A stretch of DNA of 64,000 nt, taken from contig NXFV01001169.1 in assembly GCA_002803225.1 (NCBI GenBank), positions 1 to 64,000 on the forward strand, given 5' to 3'. A program made the position numbers and the translations under genes. This DNA is from Gamarada debralockiae (Eukaryota > Ascomycota > Leotiomycetes > Helotiales > Hyphodiscaceae). This document shows positions 45,855 through 58,327 of this stretch, one piece after another. Position 1 is the first letter of the stretch. Each line of letters starts with the position of its first letter. The notes beneath the pieces are model-generated. The model saw nothing but the letters and a program-made list of their open reading frames with translations. It was not told the DNA's origin and made no database searches.

Positions 45855-46930
45855 TGGCAAAGGGGAACATCTCTCTGTATGTACTTTGCTATCATTTGCT
45901 TTTTAAAGAAATCGAAGCCTTCGAAATGCTGAAACCAATATGACGCGTGGCAGGTCAGATCGTCCACGTGACTGCGTGCCTGTGCGGCGGGCGTGTTCAA
46001 TTGATTCGTTCCTGGTTAATGTTCTTATCCGTGAAACAAAAATAGACGGGCCCGTCCCCTGTACAGATCTTCACAAAACACCGCCCTGTCCTACGCCTCG
46101 TCAGATGGAATTTGTTTCTATTTTCTCTGATCCTTGGGCAATGTATGAAAAGATAAGGTCTAGACATTTTTGCTATCAGTACAGAGTACAGTACCGCCTG
46201 CCAAAACCTGAAGTGTTTTTCAACGAAGGAGTTCAAAGGATGAAAAGATCTCTTGGAATTCGGTCAACTTGTTCAATGGGATTGGCAGCATTTGGGAAGC
46301 CCCCAAAGTTTCATTGAGTATGAGTAATAGACGTCTGCAGCAGCATTTGACAATTTCGATATGTAGACTTCTATTTGGTAGTGAAGAGAATAATTAAATT
46401 TAAGGGACTTCTTCGCCCGAAGATTTCTAACCCTACCCAAAGGCTTTTCTTCTGGGCCTGTCCTTTGTCACTGAGTACTTGCGGAGCTGAATTGCTGCAG
46501 CTTTACCACTCAATTTCTATTAGAAGTCGCTCAGCCCCGAGGACGTCCCTGGAAAATGCAGGCAGCACCTCCAGCCTTCCCCATCAACCGAGATGTTGCA
46601 GCGGGATATTATTTGAAAAGGCTATCAGCGATAAGGCAGCGCAAATGGCTAATTAATTCATCTTCATGATCTTCCGTGGACCTACTGGAGACCAAAGAAG
46701 GCGCTATGCGCCAGCGTTCACAGACTCTGCGGACTATGGAACTATGCCGGACCTGCTGCGGGCTATACTGGGCCAGATGACATTGTCATTAAGCAAGTCA
46801 CACTAAAGTGAGAATATGAATTAGAAAGAGAGACAATTCTGTTAGAACAGGTTATGAGTCACAGTACCAGATGGGGTGGGACTCGGCAAGTTGTGAGCTA
46901 GCTGCAGGGTAAGTAAAGCCTTTAAATTGC
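45855..46930. other. Intergenic DNA
   Basis: About 1.1 kb. A 125-codon plus-strand frame (45940-46317) has a proper ATG but no motif, splice support or typical composition, so it is not called. A CACGTG box lies at about 45964. Confidence 0.45.
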
Positions 46931-47710
46931 CTAGAATTTCATTCTCATCACGAGTTTCTCCTCCTTCACTATTTCGTCCTCACGGCTGTACAATTCTGGC
47001 ATATCCCATGTGACGCTGACGTATCGTCCTGCGAGCCATTCGCGTCTCTGAGAAGTCATTGACACCAAGGCATCCCCAGCAACTCGGGCTTGTCGATCGA
47101 AAACTACTACCATCAGCATTATCCGCCCATCCTCAATTATGAAACGTACCTGCATGTAACTCCGTTGGCATCTTGACCGCCAACTCAGTCATCACACCAC
47201 CAGGATGAATACAATAAGCCAAAAGTCCCTGCTTCCCATAGTCCACAATCAGATGCTCCGTGAATCTCAACAGCGCAAATTTTGCGGTCTCATATCCACT
47301 CGCTCCCGGCGATATAACAAGGGCACCAATGCTGCTCAAATTGATGATCGTCTTGTCACCCCCTTTCAGCATCAACGGCAGGAACGCTTTCTCACCAAAT
47401 ATAAACCTCAAATGTTGACCTCCCAGTTCATCACCACTCCTCTGAGTCATCTTCTAAAATTGGTATGAATTCGCTCAAGCATCCGGCATTGTTGATCAGG
47501 ATGTCCAGCTTTCCAAATGCCTTCTCTGTTTCCCTCGCTGCGCTGGCCACGCTTTCTTTGTCCACGATCTCGAGCTTGATTTTAAGCACTTTCGGAGCTT
47601 TCTTCCCCGCTGCTTTCGCCGCAGACTGTATTTCAGCCTCGAGATTCGAGAAATCAGATCGTACGCCAAGGGCAATGCCTTCAACGCCTGCTTTCGCGTA
47701 GGAGAGCGCT
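46931..47710 (-). pseudogene. Truncated and frameshifted SDR gene
   Basis: An SDR can be read on the minus strand without its beginning. The TGxxxGxG cofactor motif is absent and the reading starts near 47700 with YAKAGVEGIALGVRSDF. The NAG motif is intact (LDILINNAG, near 47500). Around 47390-47450 the frame breaks: a stop codon sits inside VNI-stop-GLYLV and a shift is needed to reach AFLPLML and the catalytic region (INLSSIGAL, SGYETAK). The C-terminal part (REWLAGRYVSVTWDM) completes the family pattern after an intron near 47130. Only about 135 bases separate its 5' limit from the next gene, so there is no room for the missing N-terminus. Confidence 0.75.
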
Positions 47711-47844
47711 CATCATATCGTAAACATTTCGAAAGTGAGGTTTCACGTGGACTATAGGGAAGAAAATTGAAAGCCTCAGGGGTATTTATGCTTTAAAATC
47801 CTTCCGCAAGGAATTCACGGTGCATTAAGTTTTCCAAACCACTA

Positions 47845-49710
47845 TCATCCTGCTCTTAGTTTCTTCCTTGACAGCGGAGAAACTCCCGTAAAATTTCCCG
47901 TCTGCGTCGTATAATCCCCGACCACCCCCAGATTCTCAATCCTCCCCAACAAGAACTCCAAATGCCTGTACGCCGCGCCTGGTACATACTGCGGGATCTG
48001 ATGACCCGCGAGATTGACGGTCACAAACGTCAGTCCGCGCTCCGTATGCCACGTCCCCTGGAACCCAGCCCCCGCTGTATCGTATTGCGGTTGAACATGC
48101 GGGATAGCCTTTCTTGCCAGACTCTCAATTACGCCCAGACTCTGATGGTATGGCACGTAAAAGTTTTGTGTCTTCGAAGGAGGAGTCTGGAAGCCTTGGG
48201 CGCCATTCCAGGTCATGTTTTGGATGGTAATGAGAGAACCATTTGCGAAGAGGATGAAATCGAGGAGGCCGTGGCCGATGATGGTATTATTCGTGCGCTC
48301 GATGACAGAGGGAAGCGGTCCGAGAGATGAAGGCACGGAACGGTCACCATGGGGGAACAAATTGGGCCCGCCTGCACATTCGAAGAAGTTTGTTGGTGGA
48401 ACGTGGATTTGCGCTTGGACATCGGATCGGTTAAAGTAATTGCGGTTGAAATCATTGTTTGGGCCGGCGAGGGACGGGAATTCGAGTTGATCCCAGAGGT
48501 AAGGACAGAAGTCCGTTATATGGTAGATGTTGAAGCAGGGATTTACGTAGAAGAGGGCTGCGTAGATATCGTCACTGCTGAGGTTAGAGGATGGGTTTGG
48601 GGGAAGAGTGGGAGGGACTTGCTGTATGTGACAGCCTGGCCTTCTTGAACTTGGCGCAGGTGGAAATTTTCCTTTTGGGGGGAATTGATACGAATATTTG
48701 TTGAAGAAATCGGTGTACCCGCATTCGTCTGCACGAGCGGTGATGTTCGCTAAGTAGGATTCGTTCATATTGAGTACATTGTTGTATTCAAGTAGAGCCG
48801 GCACCACCGAGGCTAAATATGTCAGTCCAGACCTCGCCTCCCAAATTGTTACTCGTGTGCTCACAGTCAATCATAACATCGAACTCATTTATTGCTGGAT
48901 CATTGATTTGAACTCCCTTGACGTTGAAGTACTCGCGGTCCTCAGCATCCAACATTCCACTCGCAATATACGGAATATATTGACCTGCATAACTCTCGCC
49001 AAGTATGTAGATCTTGTAACCCTTCATAGAAAAGGTGTCGATAAAGTTCCTCCAGAAGCCCATGAAATCATTTGCGACATCGATCTCGTTGGTGACATTT
49101 TTGGTTCCTCGACTGAAGCCTGTGGTAATCGGTTGGTCGATCCACACCATGTTTGTGAGGTTCGTCCACGAGTATGGGTTTTGGATGGGCTGGAAAGTTC
49201 CCGATTGCCACAGGAATGGGCCTGAACATGTTAGCCAAAATCCTAAATCACACAATGAAGAAACGTGCCATTTTCTTGAAGAAGACCATCCAGCGAACTG
49301 CATCCAGGTCCGCCGTTCAACCAAATTGCGATCTCGTCTTTTGCGAGTGGGTTCTGCGAGGGGAAGAACCAGAACCAAAGCTGATTCTCATCGCTCATGT
49401 TTGAGCTGATCGGGAGCAGACCGGCATATGACTCTCCAATGTTGAATCAACTTCAGGGAGTGCAGAGCCATTGACGGCAAATTCTAGAATCTGTCAGTTT
49501 GGAGCTCCAAATGGATGTGGTGATAACTTCACTCTTCGTCTTGTCGTTCAGGAACAACGTAGTAGGGTTGGTTTTAGGAGCATCTCTCGTATAAATAGGC
49601 GAAACATCTCGTTTAGAGTATTTCGCAGTCCTCTTATGGAGATTCTGCAGAGCTGTTACCGTGACTGCTGAGGCAGCCAGCAACGCGAAAGAGAAACTGA
49701 AAATACGCAT
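47845..49710 (-). CDS. Secreted serine carboxypeptidase (S10) with a one-base frameshift
   Basis: Predicted exons are 49710-49528, 49490-49269, 49221-48865 and 48812-47845. A signal peptide (about 1-20) leads a short propeptide. Family marks are [10 protein letters not shown] (oxyanion region), GESYAGQY with the catalytic Ser, a late Asp region ([10 protein letters not shown]) and LAGHQIPQY with the catalytic His; N-glycosylation sites are frequent. Such enzymes remove C-terminal residues from peptides outside the cell or in the vacuole. Two defects are visible. Near 49440-49449 the frame moves by one base between PEVD and FNIGESYAG, and the exon total is one base short. The third exon's upstream intron begins GC (49268) rather than GT. 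Either it is an early pseudogene or the base was lost in sequencing. The first intron (37 nt) is very short. Confidence 0.8.
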
Positions 49711-52700
49711 GAAGCTTCAATAACAGCGAAAAGAATCCAACTTTGGAGAAATCAAGAGCTCGGAAAGTGGGAGACACAGCTACCTTTTAGAGCCTCCCTT
49801 TGTGCCCAAGTTTCGTATACTGAGGCTGTATGCAAACTGCAGTGTCGTGTGCATGATATTGTCATCGATACCTTGAAGATAGCCATTTAATCAAAAAAAA
49901 ATCGCAGGTTCGAAGGATGTGCCACCTACCTACTTAGGTGGTTAGTCGTTCGCCGTTGCAGGGCTTCGGGAGACCGTTTTCCTTGACCAAACTCGATATG
50001 GAAGCCGTCAAAGAAAACTTCAGGGTTCGGCACACAACTTGCAGGGTTCAGGCGGGAAAAGCCTAAAGCTTATATTAAGATCTTATCTCACCCAAACGCG
50101 AGTCGGCGAATGATTTATGCCGGGCCTGTCACCTTCCTGGCAGGTACGTGGGAATTATATTCTTCATTTCCTGTACCTTGTCCTCCCTAGAATTTGTATG
50201 TTTTGATTCATGTGGCAGCCTCCCAATAGGGAAAGCCATGCTCGCTTGTTGCACACATCCATTTTCACCCACCGCGAAAACCGAGGTAGACTGAGAAAAA
50301 CCGAGGTAGAAAGAGATATCGGTACTCAGACCACTGCCTTGCTTAAATGAACTTTGTAAGTATCACTGATCCTGTCTTAAAGTTAAACATAGAGTTATTT
50401 GTAGAGAGCTCCTTTCAAATGGGCACGCGGATCAAGGAAAGTCAATATTTTTGGCAAAGGAATTATTATTCTTGATTGCTTGAGAGGAAAAGTGAAATGC
50501 AAAACAAACCTCCCAAACTCCAGCCCGATCATATGAAATGACTGGCCTATGAGCGCCAGGCTAGGAATCCGGTTCATTCGTGAGATGGTAGAGGATCATG
50601 TGCTAGCAGATTTCCTCTACGTGAGGGTCTGTAGGCTTCCACGTATGTTTCTTCCTATATAAGGTCCAGATGCTCTTTCCTGCGGCAGAGTATCCGGAGT
50701 CGCTTCATACTAGCTCATGGGAAGACGAACGCTGATCCTAGGTATCTTACATTCCGGAAATTGGGCTTGAAGTGGAGAAACGAAGCCACTTGGTTTTCCT
50801 TTGACTCCTTTCTCCCCAGAAGAGTCAGGAGAGCATTGGAACGACTGCATAGCTCCTCCGTCTGAAGAACGACTTAACTCAAGTTATGAAAGTGATAGAC
50901 GCCAGGCTTCGTTACCATCGGTCCCCCATTGCCATCGTCCGAAGCCTTCCAACCTCGAACCGAAAAAACTCACCCTCGCGGTCGCTTGACAGTGCGTCAG
51001 AAATGGTGCCTGATTGTGGCCAGTAGTTACCGGGAATATTAAGTAGAGTGAACAAAGGCAGTATAAAGGAGTCGAGGAAGGGCAGAAGTAGATCCAGGCT
51101 GTGTCCGTTAACACGGGAAGAGGTGCTTGTAAAATCGTAAGGTCTCTTGCCGACTTTGGCCATTGGTTTTAGGGCAGTAGGGTCTCGGTCAGTGGTCGCA
51201 AAAAACTTCTACATATGATGTTTTTCATCAGGCTCAAGGCCATCCGGTGCAAATGGAACCACATCCACAATGCGTGGCTCAAATTGTAGATTTCCAGATC
51301 TTCAATTGCAGTTCTGTGGGAAGATTTGGAAATAGCTCAAAGGTCTCTAGAACAGACATACCTTGGGCCGCACTAACTTGAGGGTCGTGGCTTGGTATGC
51401 TGTGGGTAGCAATTGTAGAGGATTCTGAGGTCCACATTTTCGCTGCTTGTGAAGTGAGATTGGATCTCGTAAGAATTGTTGGACCTTTATGAATGATTGA
51501 AATGGCTGATCGAGTGTTATGGATTATTGTGTGCTTGTTGATCCTATTCTAGAGGATAAAGCAAGGAATATATATGTTCTGTGCTTATAGTGAATAAGAG
51601 TTGAACAGGCGTGAACTACAGGAAGCCGCAACAAAGACTCATTTGACAATAAAGATAGGAGTTCAGTCAACTAGAATGAACAATGCTGCTTGTTTCATGA
51701 GAAACAAAGATACGTAGACAGAAGTTGAACACTATCACACTTGTTTGTGATCCCAATCTGTCAGGAATTGCTTATGTGCAATGTTGATTATAAAAGAGGT
51801 TGGGAGAACTCTATCACCATTTTCATCATTTGACAACTAACTTGTGCAATCAATGAAGAAGTTCCAGTCCATCAAACTCATCAATCTAACGTCTCAACTG
51901 TGGACTGTCACTATTGCCATAACCGCTCTGACCTTCTGCCACAGCCAGAGAGCGGTACTCGACACGTGACTTGACCGTAGGACACTTCCTGTATGCAGCC
52001 AGCGCACAGCACCCGTCGAGTACACTTGCTCCTCTCCACAGTTGATCGTACGTAGGTCCATGTCGACTACCTCAAGATCGTCAGAGCTGCCCCATTTTCC
52101 TCCGCCTGAATTATTCCGAGTTGCGTCAGAAGACAATACGAATATCATATTGTGGATCAATTTTACTAGACGATAAGTGCTTCAAATCTCAGACAATGAA
52201 AGAGTCGAAAATGATAGCATGAAAGAACAAGAAGTGGAATGTCTTTGGAGCAGAGTTGACGTGGTCGAGAGTCGACATGGTACTGTCGTGAGGGTGTGAG
52301 GTCGGAGAGTTGATGGGTTTTGTTTAGCTTGTGCCCTGTCTCGGGTGTAAGAAGTGTGTGGATCAATATTCGAGTCGCCAATCTATCGATCGCCTCCTTC
52401 CGACTTTCGCGGCACTTCTCGCTGCAATTTATACGCTCCTTCTTCAACCTGCGGACTAAAGCAAAATATCAGTGCAAGATAATCCACGCCAAGGCAAGCG
52501 CAAACACGTAACTCAGATCAATTCCGATTTATGGGTGAAGTATCTGCATGTGAGGGAAAAAATGTTTCTTTCAATATGCCGCGGCGTATCTCGAGAAAAG
52601 AGTGAGACACCCTCCACGGAAGATCTCGCTGCGGGTGCATTGTGCATCCCACCGATCGCCGAGGACATTAAGTCTTGCTACAAGTGTACGAGGCTGGCTT

Positions 52701-52871
52701 TTGTGTGTTATGTGATTTGTATTATTGTTATTTGAGGCATTCATATACATGCTGTTGCTGCTCATCGCGAGCATCTTCAATCGATCCATTCTCATCACGC
52801 GGCCTCATCATCAGACTTAGTTCCAAATAACCGCTCTAGAACTCACTCATCAAGAAACTCCTTCAAGCAAA
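49711..52871. other. Gene-poor 3.1 kb region
   Basis: No gene supported. An imperfect inverted repeat CCACCTA...TTAGGTGG sits near 49922. AAAACCGAGGTAGA occurs twice near 50275-50310. A minus-strand stretch (about 51886-52085) has a protein-like frame ending at 51886 with Cys residues, but no start or upstream exon could be fixed. The last 200 bases form the promoter of the FAH-family gene. Confidence 0.45.
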
Positions 52872-53986
52872 ATGCCCACTTTCTCCCGCCTCATTCGCTT
52901 TCAAGCTGCCGACAGCAATGAAATCTACTTTGCTGATCTTGGCTCTGACACGATCGAGCCTCCACAGCCTGGATCCAAGATCGACGCTTACAAGTCTTTC
53001 GATGAACTTACAAGTGGACAAAACAGTATCACCATCGCTGTTGGCAAGGTAAGATTTCTCAATGCTTAATTTCCTGTGATATCGTTCATAACAAAATGAT
53101 AGCTGCTCGCTCCATTGCCTTTCCTTGGAGCGCCAATTTATTGCGTTGGCATGAACTACAAAACACACGCAGAGGAAGCAAAAGTAAGTTGTGAAACTGT
53201 CAACTGGCTCTGCTGGCTCTAATAAATTCACAAAGCTTCCAGTCCCAAAGAATCCGCCGCTATGGACGAAGCCTGTCGCAGCATTGGCAGATCCCAACGA
53301 GGACATACCTATGAATTCGTTCTGTGCATCCAGCTTCCCAGACTACGAAGTACGTTCCCTTACTTCGCGCTGACTCTTTTATCTGAACTCTCACTTACCT
53401 TTGGTCTTTTCATTCAGGGCGAGTTTACCTTTGTAACCTCTCGAGAGTGCCGCGACATCAGCCCTTCAGAAGCAGAATCTTATATCCTCGGTTACACAGC
53501 AGGCAACGACATCTCATGCCGAATGTATCAAATGCCCGAGCAATGCGGAGGCCAGTTCTTCTACGCGAAGGCTTTCGACAAATTCGCGCCTTTGGGACCA
53601 ACTTTGATCAGCCCCGAAATTTTCCATAAAGGCGAGGGACTAAAGCTTATTACTCGGGTCAACGGCGAGGTGTTGCAGGAGTCGGAGTTCATGAAGGACT
53701 TGATTTTTAGCCCAGCCAAGATTTTAAGTTGGATGAGCCAAGGTGGGTTGCTTTGTTGGGGTGGTGATTCACATGGTGGTAGTGGATATAGACGAGAAGA
53801 ATTACTTGCTAATGTTTTAATCTGACGTTAGGGACGACGATTCCGAAAGGAACTGCTGTGATGACTGGTACACCTGCTGGAGTTGGAGCATTCAGAAGTC
53901 CGAGACGTTTCTTGAAAGATGGTGATGTAGTCGAGGTGGAAGTCTCTAAAGTTGGCATTTTGAGGAACAAGATTGTTTTCAGTTGA
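52872..53986 (+). CDS. Fumarylacetoacetate hydrolase (FAH) family protein
   Basis: Exons 52872-53048, 53103-53183, 53236-53349, 53418-53742 and 53832-53986 give 283 residues with all junctions in phase. The FAH fold covers about residues 70-283: [16 protein letters not shown] at the entry, the metal-binding acidic cluster around [24 protein letters not shown], and the hallmark TGTPAGVG (about 243-250). Such enzymes cleave or hydrate ring-opened products, for example acylpyruvates, fumarylpyruvate or 2-oxo-diene acids, using Mg or Mn. It ends 355 bases from the convergent monooxygenase gene. In this cluster it would act after ring cleavage. Whether it is a hydrolase, hydratase or decarboxylase cannot be told from sequence. 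Confidence 0.9.
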
Positions 53987-54341
53987 CTCTTATGGGAGAG
54001 GCTCCTTGGCTACCCTCTGTGGATATACTTGTTCACCTTGATAGCTGAGCGGGTTTCTTCCTGAAAAGAAAAAAAAGAGGACTTTTGGATTGTGTGGACT
54101 TTGCCTCATTTCTCCCCTACCTTGTATTTGATTCTTTGAATTCCGGCCATCTTTCCTTTGATCATTGTCTCAAGTGCGGACTGGGGTACCACCATGCAGT
54201 CATTATATGGAAGTGCAATTACCTCAGCATGGGAAAACAAGTTCAGAGGACAAAAGTCTATTCATAATGAGTCCATTATTTGTCTTGCACAAATCGAGAA
54301 TTACACAAAGGTCAGAAAAGATTACTCCTCCATCGCTGCCC
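53987..54341. other. 3' region between convergent genes
   Basis: About 355 bases between the stop codons of the FAH-family gene and the monooxygenase gene, holding both terminators. An A-rich run (54065-54077) may be part of the polyadenylation region. Confidence 0.5.
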
Positions 54342-56247
54342 TCATTGACCCAGTCTCTCATTCAACAATTCAAAACACCGTCGAAGTTCCTCCAGTGATC
54401 TCGCAGCCGCGAACACAATGAAATCAGGACGAATAATTGCATACTTCGTCCGCGGTGGTAGGCTCGCGATATATGAGCTAGCTTTGTACCCAGGTCGGAT
54501 TTTCTTGTCATCGAGATCTCCTTGAGAGCAACAAGTGTAAGCTCCACTTGCAAATCTTTTGCTCGATGAAATAGACACTAGAGAATTCGACGACAGAATT
54601 GACGCCGGCACGTTGCTTTCCTTGAGAAGAGCTCTCACATTAGTCTCCTCGTCCTTCGCACTGTCTCCACTGACCATGAGCAATGTCATCACCGCTTCCT
54701 TTCTTTTCAGTAGCTCATCCGATAGTAGCGGAGCTTGGCTGTCAGACCGAACGTGAATCTGTGCCAACTTTCCGCCTCCCTGATATTGTTCCAGAAAAAA
54801 GCCGCGCTTTGTCTTTCTATACCCCGCTCGTTCGACCGCAGTCAACCTTTGTGAGTATGTCTTTGCAATCCCGAGGCATCCAATCACCTTTCGTAGAAGG
54901 AAGTAGCCCCAACTCTCGACCTCATTCGTCAAGTTCCCATTTACCTTTGTAAAGCCCGCCGAATCATCCACTCCTTGTCTTCGCTCCAAACTCCAGGCTT
55001 CCAGGATTCTTTCTCTTGACGCATTTGACAATGAAGGCATACTTTGGAGCACAGCCAGCCGCCACGCCAACGCATGAGCATCCCTGATACCACAAGCGAT
55101 ACCCTGCCCTCCAAAGGGGGGAAACACATGCGCAGCATCGCCAATCAGAATCGTTCGTTTGTGAAACCATTTATTCACAACCTTTTGGCAGAAGGTGAAA
55201 GGACGACAGCGGCGTATCTCAATGCAATCTTTCGGGAACGTGACTTCGCCGTTCTTGAAACGTCTTCCTTGGCTGTCGTGGCTGCGAGTGAGCATGGGGA
55301 GTAGATGTTCCCAGAGCAGCTCCTCCGAATCTTTGGAGTCATCCCAGTCAGGCTCCGCGAACTCATGTCGCCAGAACCGGTCTTCGATTGGCCCGAAGCG
55401 TCCGCTTGCTGTGGGTTTTCCTGGTGGACTGCAGAAATGCCAGCCTGCGGGCCAGAATAAATCGTAAACATCCTCGGGGCTGAAGCCAACGTTCCAGAGT
55501 GGAAATTCCGGGTGGGTTTTGGGGGTCGGCAAGTGGATCTTCAGGTTTGCTGCTACCCAGGTGCCTGTGTACTGGAACAAGCCGACTTCTTGTCTGATTC
55601 CTGCTGTAGGCTCCAGAAATTGCTTTCGAACGACGCCCGTTTTGCCGTCGGCGCCGATCAGATATGAACACTTGATGCGCTTTACTACGTGGCGGTCGTC
55701 ATTGTACTGAACAATCACACCGTCATCCAGCTCAGTCCTTGCGACAACTTCTGAGCTGGTTCGAAGTGTGCAGTATGGTGATTTCGCAATCTTATCTCGC
55801 AAAGCGGTTTCTGCATGCTGTCAGGTAATGATGTGGGGTTAGAAAGTGGACCAACAAACCGAGTCTTGGTTGGACTTGCAAAATGCCGTCTGGCACGGTT
55901 TGGTCCAAGGTATCTGTTATATTATCCAAGGTGATGAAAGGAGGGTTTTTGAAGTTGCTTCGGTGGAAGTTCACGGTCTCGATCTCTGAGAATGAAAGTC
56001 AGCTTTAGGGTGCCTATTTGAATTTCAAACTTCACTCACGATGTCCTATAGCACCTATATCCTCTCCAATACCAACATGGTAGAAAATCCGCACCGCATC
56101 TCCGGCGAGGAATACTCCTCGAGGGTCTTCGTTGACGCATTGTTCTTTTTCGAGGATAATCGAGCGGACTTCATGTAGGGCGAGAGATAGGGCAAGAGTT
56201 AGACCTGCCGGGCCTGCGCCAACAATCACGACGGGATATTCCTCCAT
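54342..56247 (-). CDS. FAD-dependent aromatic monooxygenase (phenol/3-hydroxyphenyl-acid hydroxylase type)
   Basis: Exons 56247-56040, 55985-55860 and 55810-54342 give 600 residues, all in phase. The start is the ATG of MEEYPVVIVGAG; an earlier in-frame ATG has no support. Cofactor motifs are VIVGAGPAGLTLAL (GxGxxG, residues 6-19), YLIGADGKTGVVR (DG motif, about 155-167) and ILIGDAAHVFPPFGGQG (GD motif, about 325-341). A thioredoxin-like C-terminal domain follows (about 500-600). This is the PheA/TfdB/MhpA group, which hydroxylates a phenol ortho to the OH using NAD(P)H and O2. It shares a divergent promoter with an extradiol dioxygenase, which would act on the catechol product. The exact phenol is unknown. 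Confidence 0.9.
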
Positions 56248-56711
56248 CTTGCTCCGGTAAAGTTCGTAAGAAATGACAAGCCGACGTCGCACGTGACAAA
56301 TCTCCAATTCTATTTCCAAGACCAAACAATGTTTCTGAACGGAGTTTTAAATAGAACCTTCATATTCTGATAATCATATACAGCTGAGACTTTGTCGTGC
56401 TTGTGACGCAAGTCACCTCGGTCCCACTTCAGCTCCAGATATTCCAGGGTACCAAGGAACTGGGGTAAGAAAGGAGTTCCCCGCCCCCGGAAGATTCTCT
56501 AATCTCGCCGCGGGCAAATTCAGGCCCTACCTATTTCGGAACATCTCAATTATCAAGAAATGCTTCCAGATTACGTCGTCTTCAATGCCTCGATTGATTT
56601 CTATGATTAACAATGCCGCAGCCGTTGTGATGTCAACTCACTGAAGTCAGCGAACGCCAATTATTAAAGGCTGGCTCGCGACACTGCACCTTGGAGCCCC
56701 AGCTTCTATCC
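56248..56711. promoter_or_regulatory. Divergent promoter of monooxygenase and extradiol dioxygenase
   Basis: 464 bases separate the two start codons. CGG/CCG triplets that Zn2Cys6 factors use occur here (CCGG near 56253, CCCCCGG near 56485-56490, and CCGCGG at 56508-56513). A CACGTG-type box (GCACGTGAC) is near 56292. These are candidate sites for the regulator encoded at 59.7-62.0 kb; binding is inferred. Confidence 0.5.
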
Positions 56712-57850
56712 ATGATGTTGAGTGTGATCTCCCGCCTGCCCAGATTTATCCGCGAATATATTGTACCCGATATGTTGATTCCAGAAATTAAGAACGATCC
56801 ATCGAAGGTGCAGCTCGTGCGGCTTTCTCATGTCTATTTCGAGCATGGGAATCTCAAGGAGTTTGCCAAGTTTGCTGAGGATTTCGGGTTGGTCGAAGCA
56901 AAGCGCGATGGTGATACCATCTACTTCCGTGGATACGGGAAAGATCCATACGTTTACGTTGCGTCGAAGAGTAAGAATGGGAAGCCTAACTTTCGTGGTG
57001 CCGCATTTGTAGCTGCCTCTCGAGAGGAGTTTGACAAAGCGGCCAAGATCCCGGGCTCTACTGTCAAAAGTCTTGGTAAAGCTCCGGGAGGAGGGGAGAT
57101 GGTTACAATTGCACGACCTGGAGATACCTTTATGCACGTGGTTTTCGGTCAGGAAGAGCGAGCTGTTGAGACGCAAGCTCCTCCGTCAGCGACACATGAC
57201 TCATTGGGGGCGTTCAACACACCTTTCGAAAAACCTAGACAAGGTATGTAAAGGCCATTTATCACACAATTTCTCAAGAATCTCTAACATTTTGGATAGG
57301 ACAGTTCCAGCGCTTCCACGAAGGGCCTGCCCTAGTTCACAAACTCGGCCACTTCGGCTACGTCTGCAAAGACTTCGACAGCGAACTCGAATTCTACACC
57401 TCGAACTTCAATCTCGTCCCATCAGACATTCTCTACCACCCTCAATTCTCTAACATCGACGTTCTGATCTTCATGCATCTCGATCTCGGGCCTACGTACG
57501 CCGATCACCACATCATGTTCATGCAACGTGCTCCACCTGAAGTCAAAAAGACTTACATACACCACAGCTCTTTCGAGGTTGCCGATTTCGACACTCAGCT
57601 GATTGGACACGAATGGTTGGGCAAGAAAGGATGGACAAGTGTTTGGGGCGTCGGGAGACATATTTTGGGGAGTCAGATTTTTGATTATTGGAAGGATCCG
57701 AGCGGATTCAAGATTGAGCATTATGCAGACGGGGATGTGGTTAACGAAGATACGGCGATGAGAAGGGAAGTCGCGGGTGCCATATCGGTATGGGGTCCTG
57801 AGTTGCCGAAGGATTTTGGGGAAGATGGGACACAAATTGTTCGTAGCTAG
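56712..57850 (+). CDS. Extradiol ring-cleavage dioxygenase (catechol 2,3-dioxygenase type, VOC fold)
   Basis: Exons 56712-57243 and 57300-57850 (intron 56 nt, GTATGT...GATAG, phase 1) give 360 residues. The ATG at 56712 is followed by a second ATG. Two glyoxalase/VOC modules are present. The N-terminal one runs about 30-165 (VRLSHVYFEHGNLKEF). The catalytic one runs about 190-345, with VHKLGHFGYVC giving the first iron His, YIHHSSFEVADF the second His, and FKIEHYADGD the Glu, which is the 2-His-1-Glu site of type I extradiol enzymes. It would open a catechol ring next to the hydroxyl pair, giving a semialdehyde or 2-oxo acid. Extradiol (meta) cleavage is much less common in fungi than intradiol cleavage. 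It is divergent from the monooxygenase gene. Confidence 0.88.
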
Positions 57851-58327
57851 GGCGCGGTGGGAAATGCAGCATATCACGAAAAAGTCAGAGAATCGGCCAG
57901 GAAAATGATTGTAGCAAAGGCATTGATCAGTATTATTTCGTTTGTCTTTATATTGGAATGTTTCAGACTCTCGTACTTATGACATTTTGTCAGTTCCCTC
58001 ATTATCCACTCTTCACTTGGAACCGTGCGCCGTAAAGTTAGAACGAATTCAAGTTCAGAGATGGCCAAACACAGACTCAATGGCTGTGCGATTAAAAGAC
58101 TTTGACCAATAACATGTAATTTATGCATGACAATTATCATAAGAAAACTTGGGAGACATAAAATCACTTGTAGGATTTCTGATGCTCAAAAGGATTAAAT
58201 TCCGGAGCTATCCCGCCCACCATAAATCGTCGACACTTCAAAGTATCCCAAGGATTAAAGAGGAGGAATGGGACCTGACTGTGGTAGACTTCCGAGAACC
58301 AATCCAGAATCTATATTTCGCCAACAA
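57851..58327. other. 3' region between convergent dioxygenase and SDR genes
   Basis: About 480 bases between two stop codons. No gene was recognised; short frames on both strands have no motif. Confidence 0.5.

Noticed and set aside
45940..46317. 125-codon plus-strand frame with ATG
   Set aside because: No motif, no typical composition and no splice context; likely chance.
49922..49945. Inverted repeat CCACCTA/TTAGGTGG as a terminator or regulatory hairpin
   Set aside because: Short and isolated in gene-poor DNA; equally likely by chance.
51886..52160. Small Cys-containing gene on the minus strand
   Set aside because: One protein-like frame exists, but no start codon, donor or acceptor in the right phase could be assigned.
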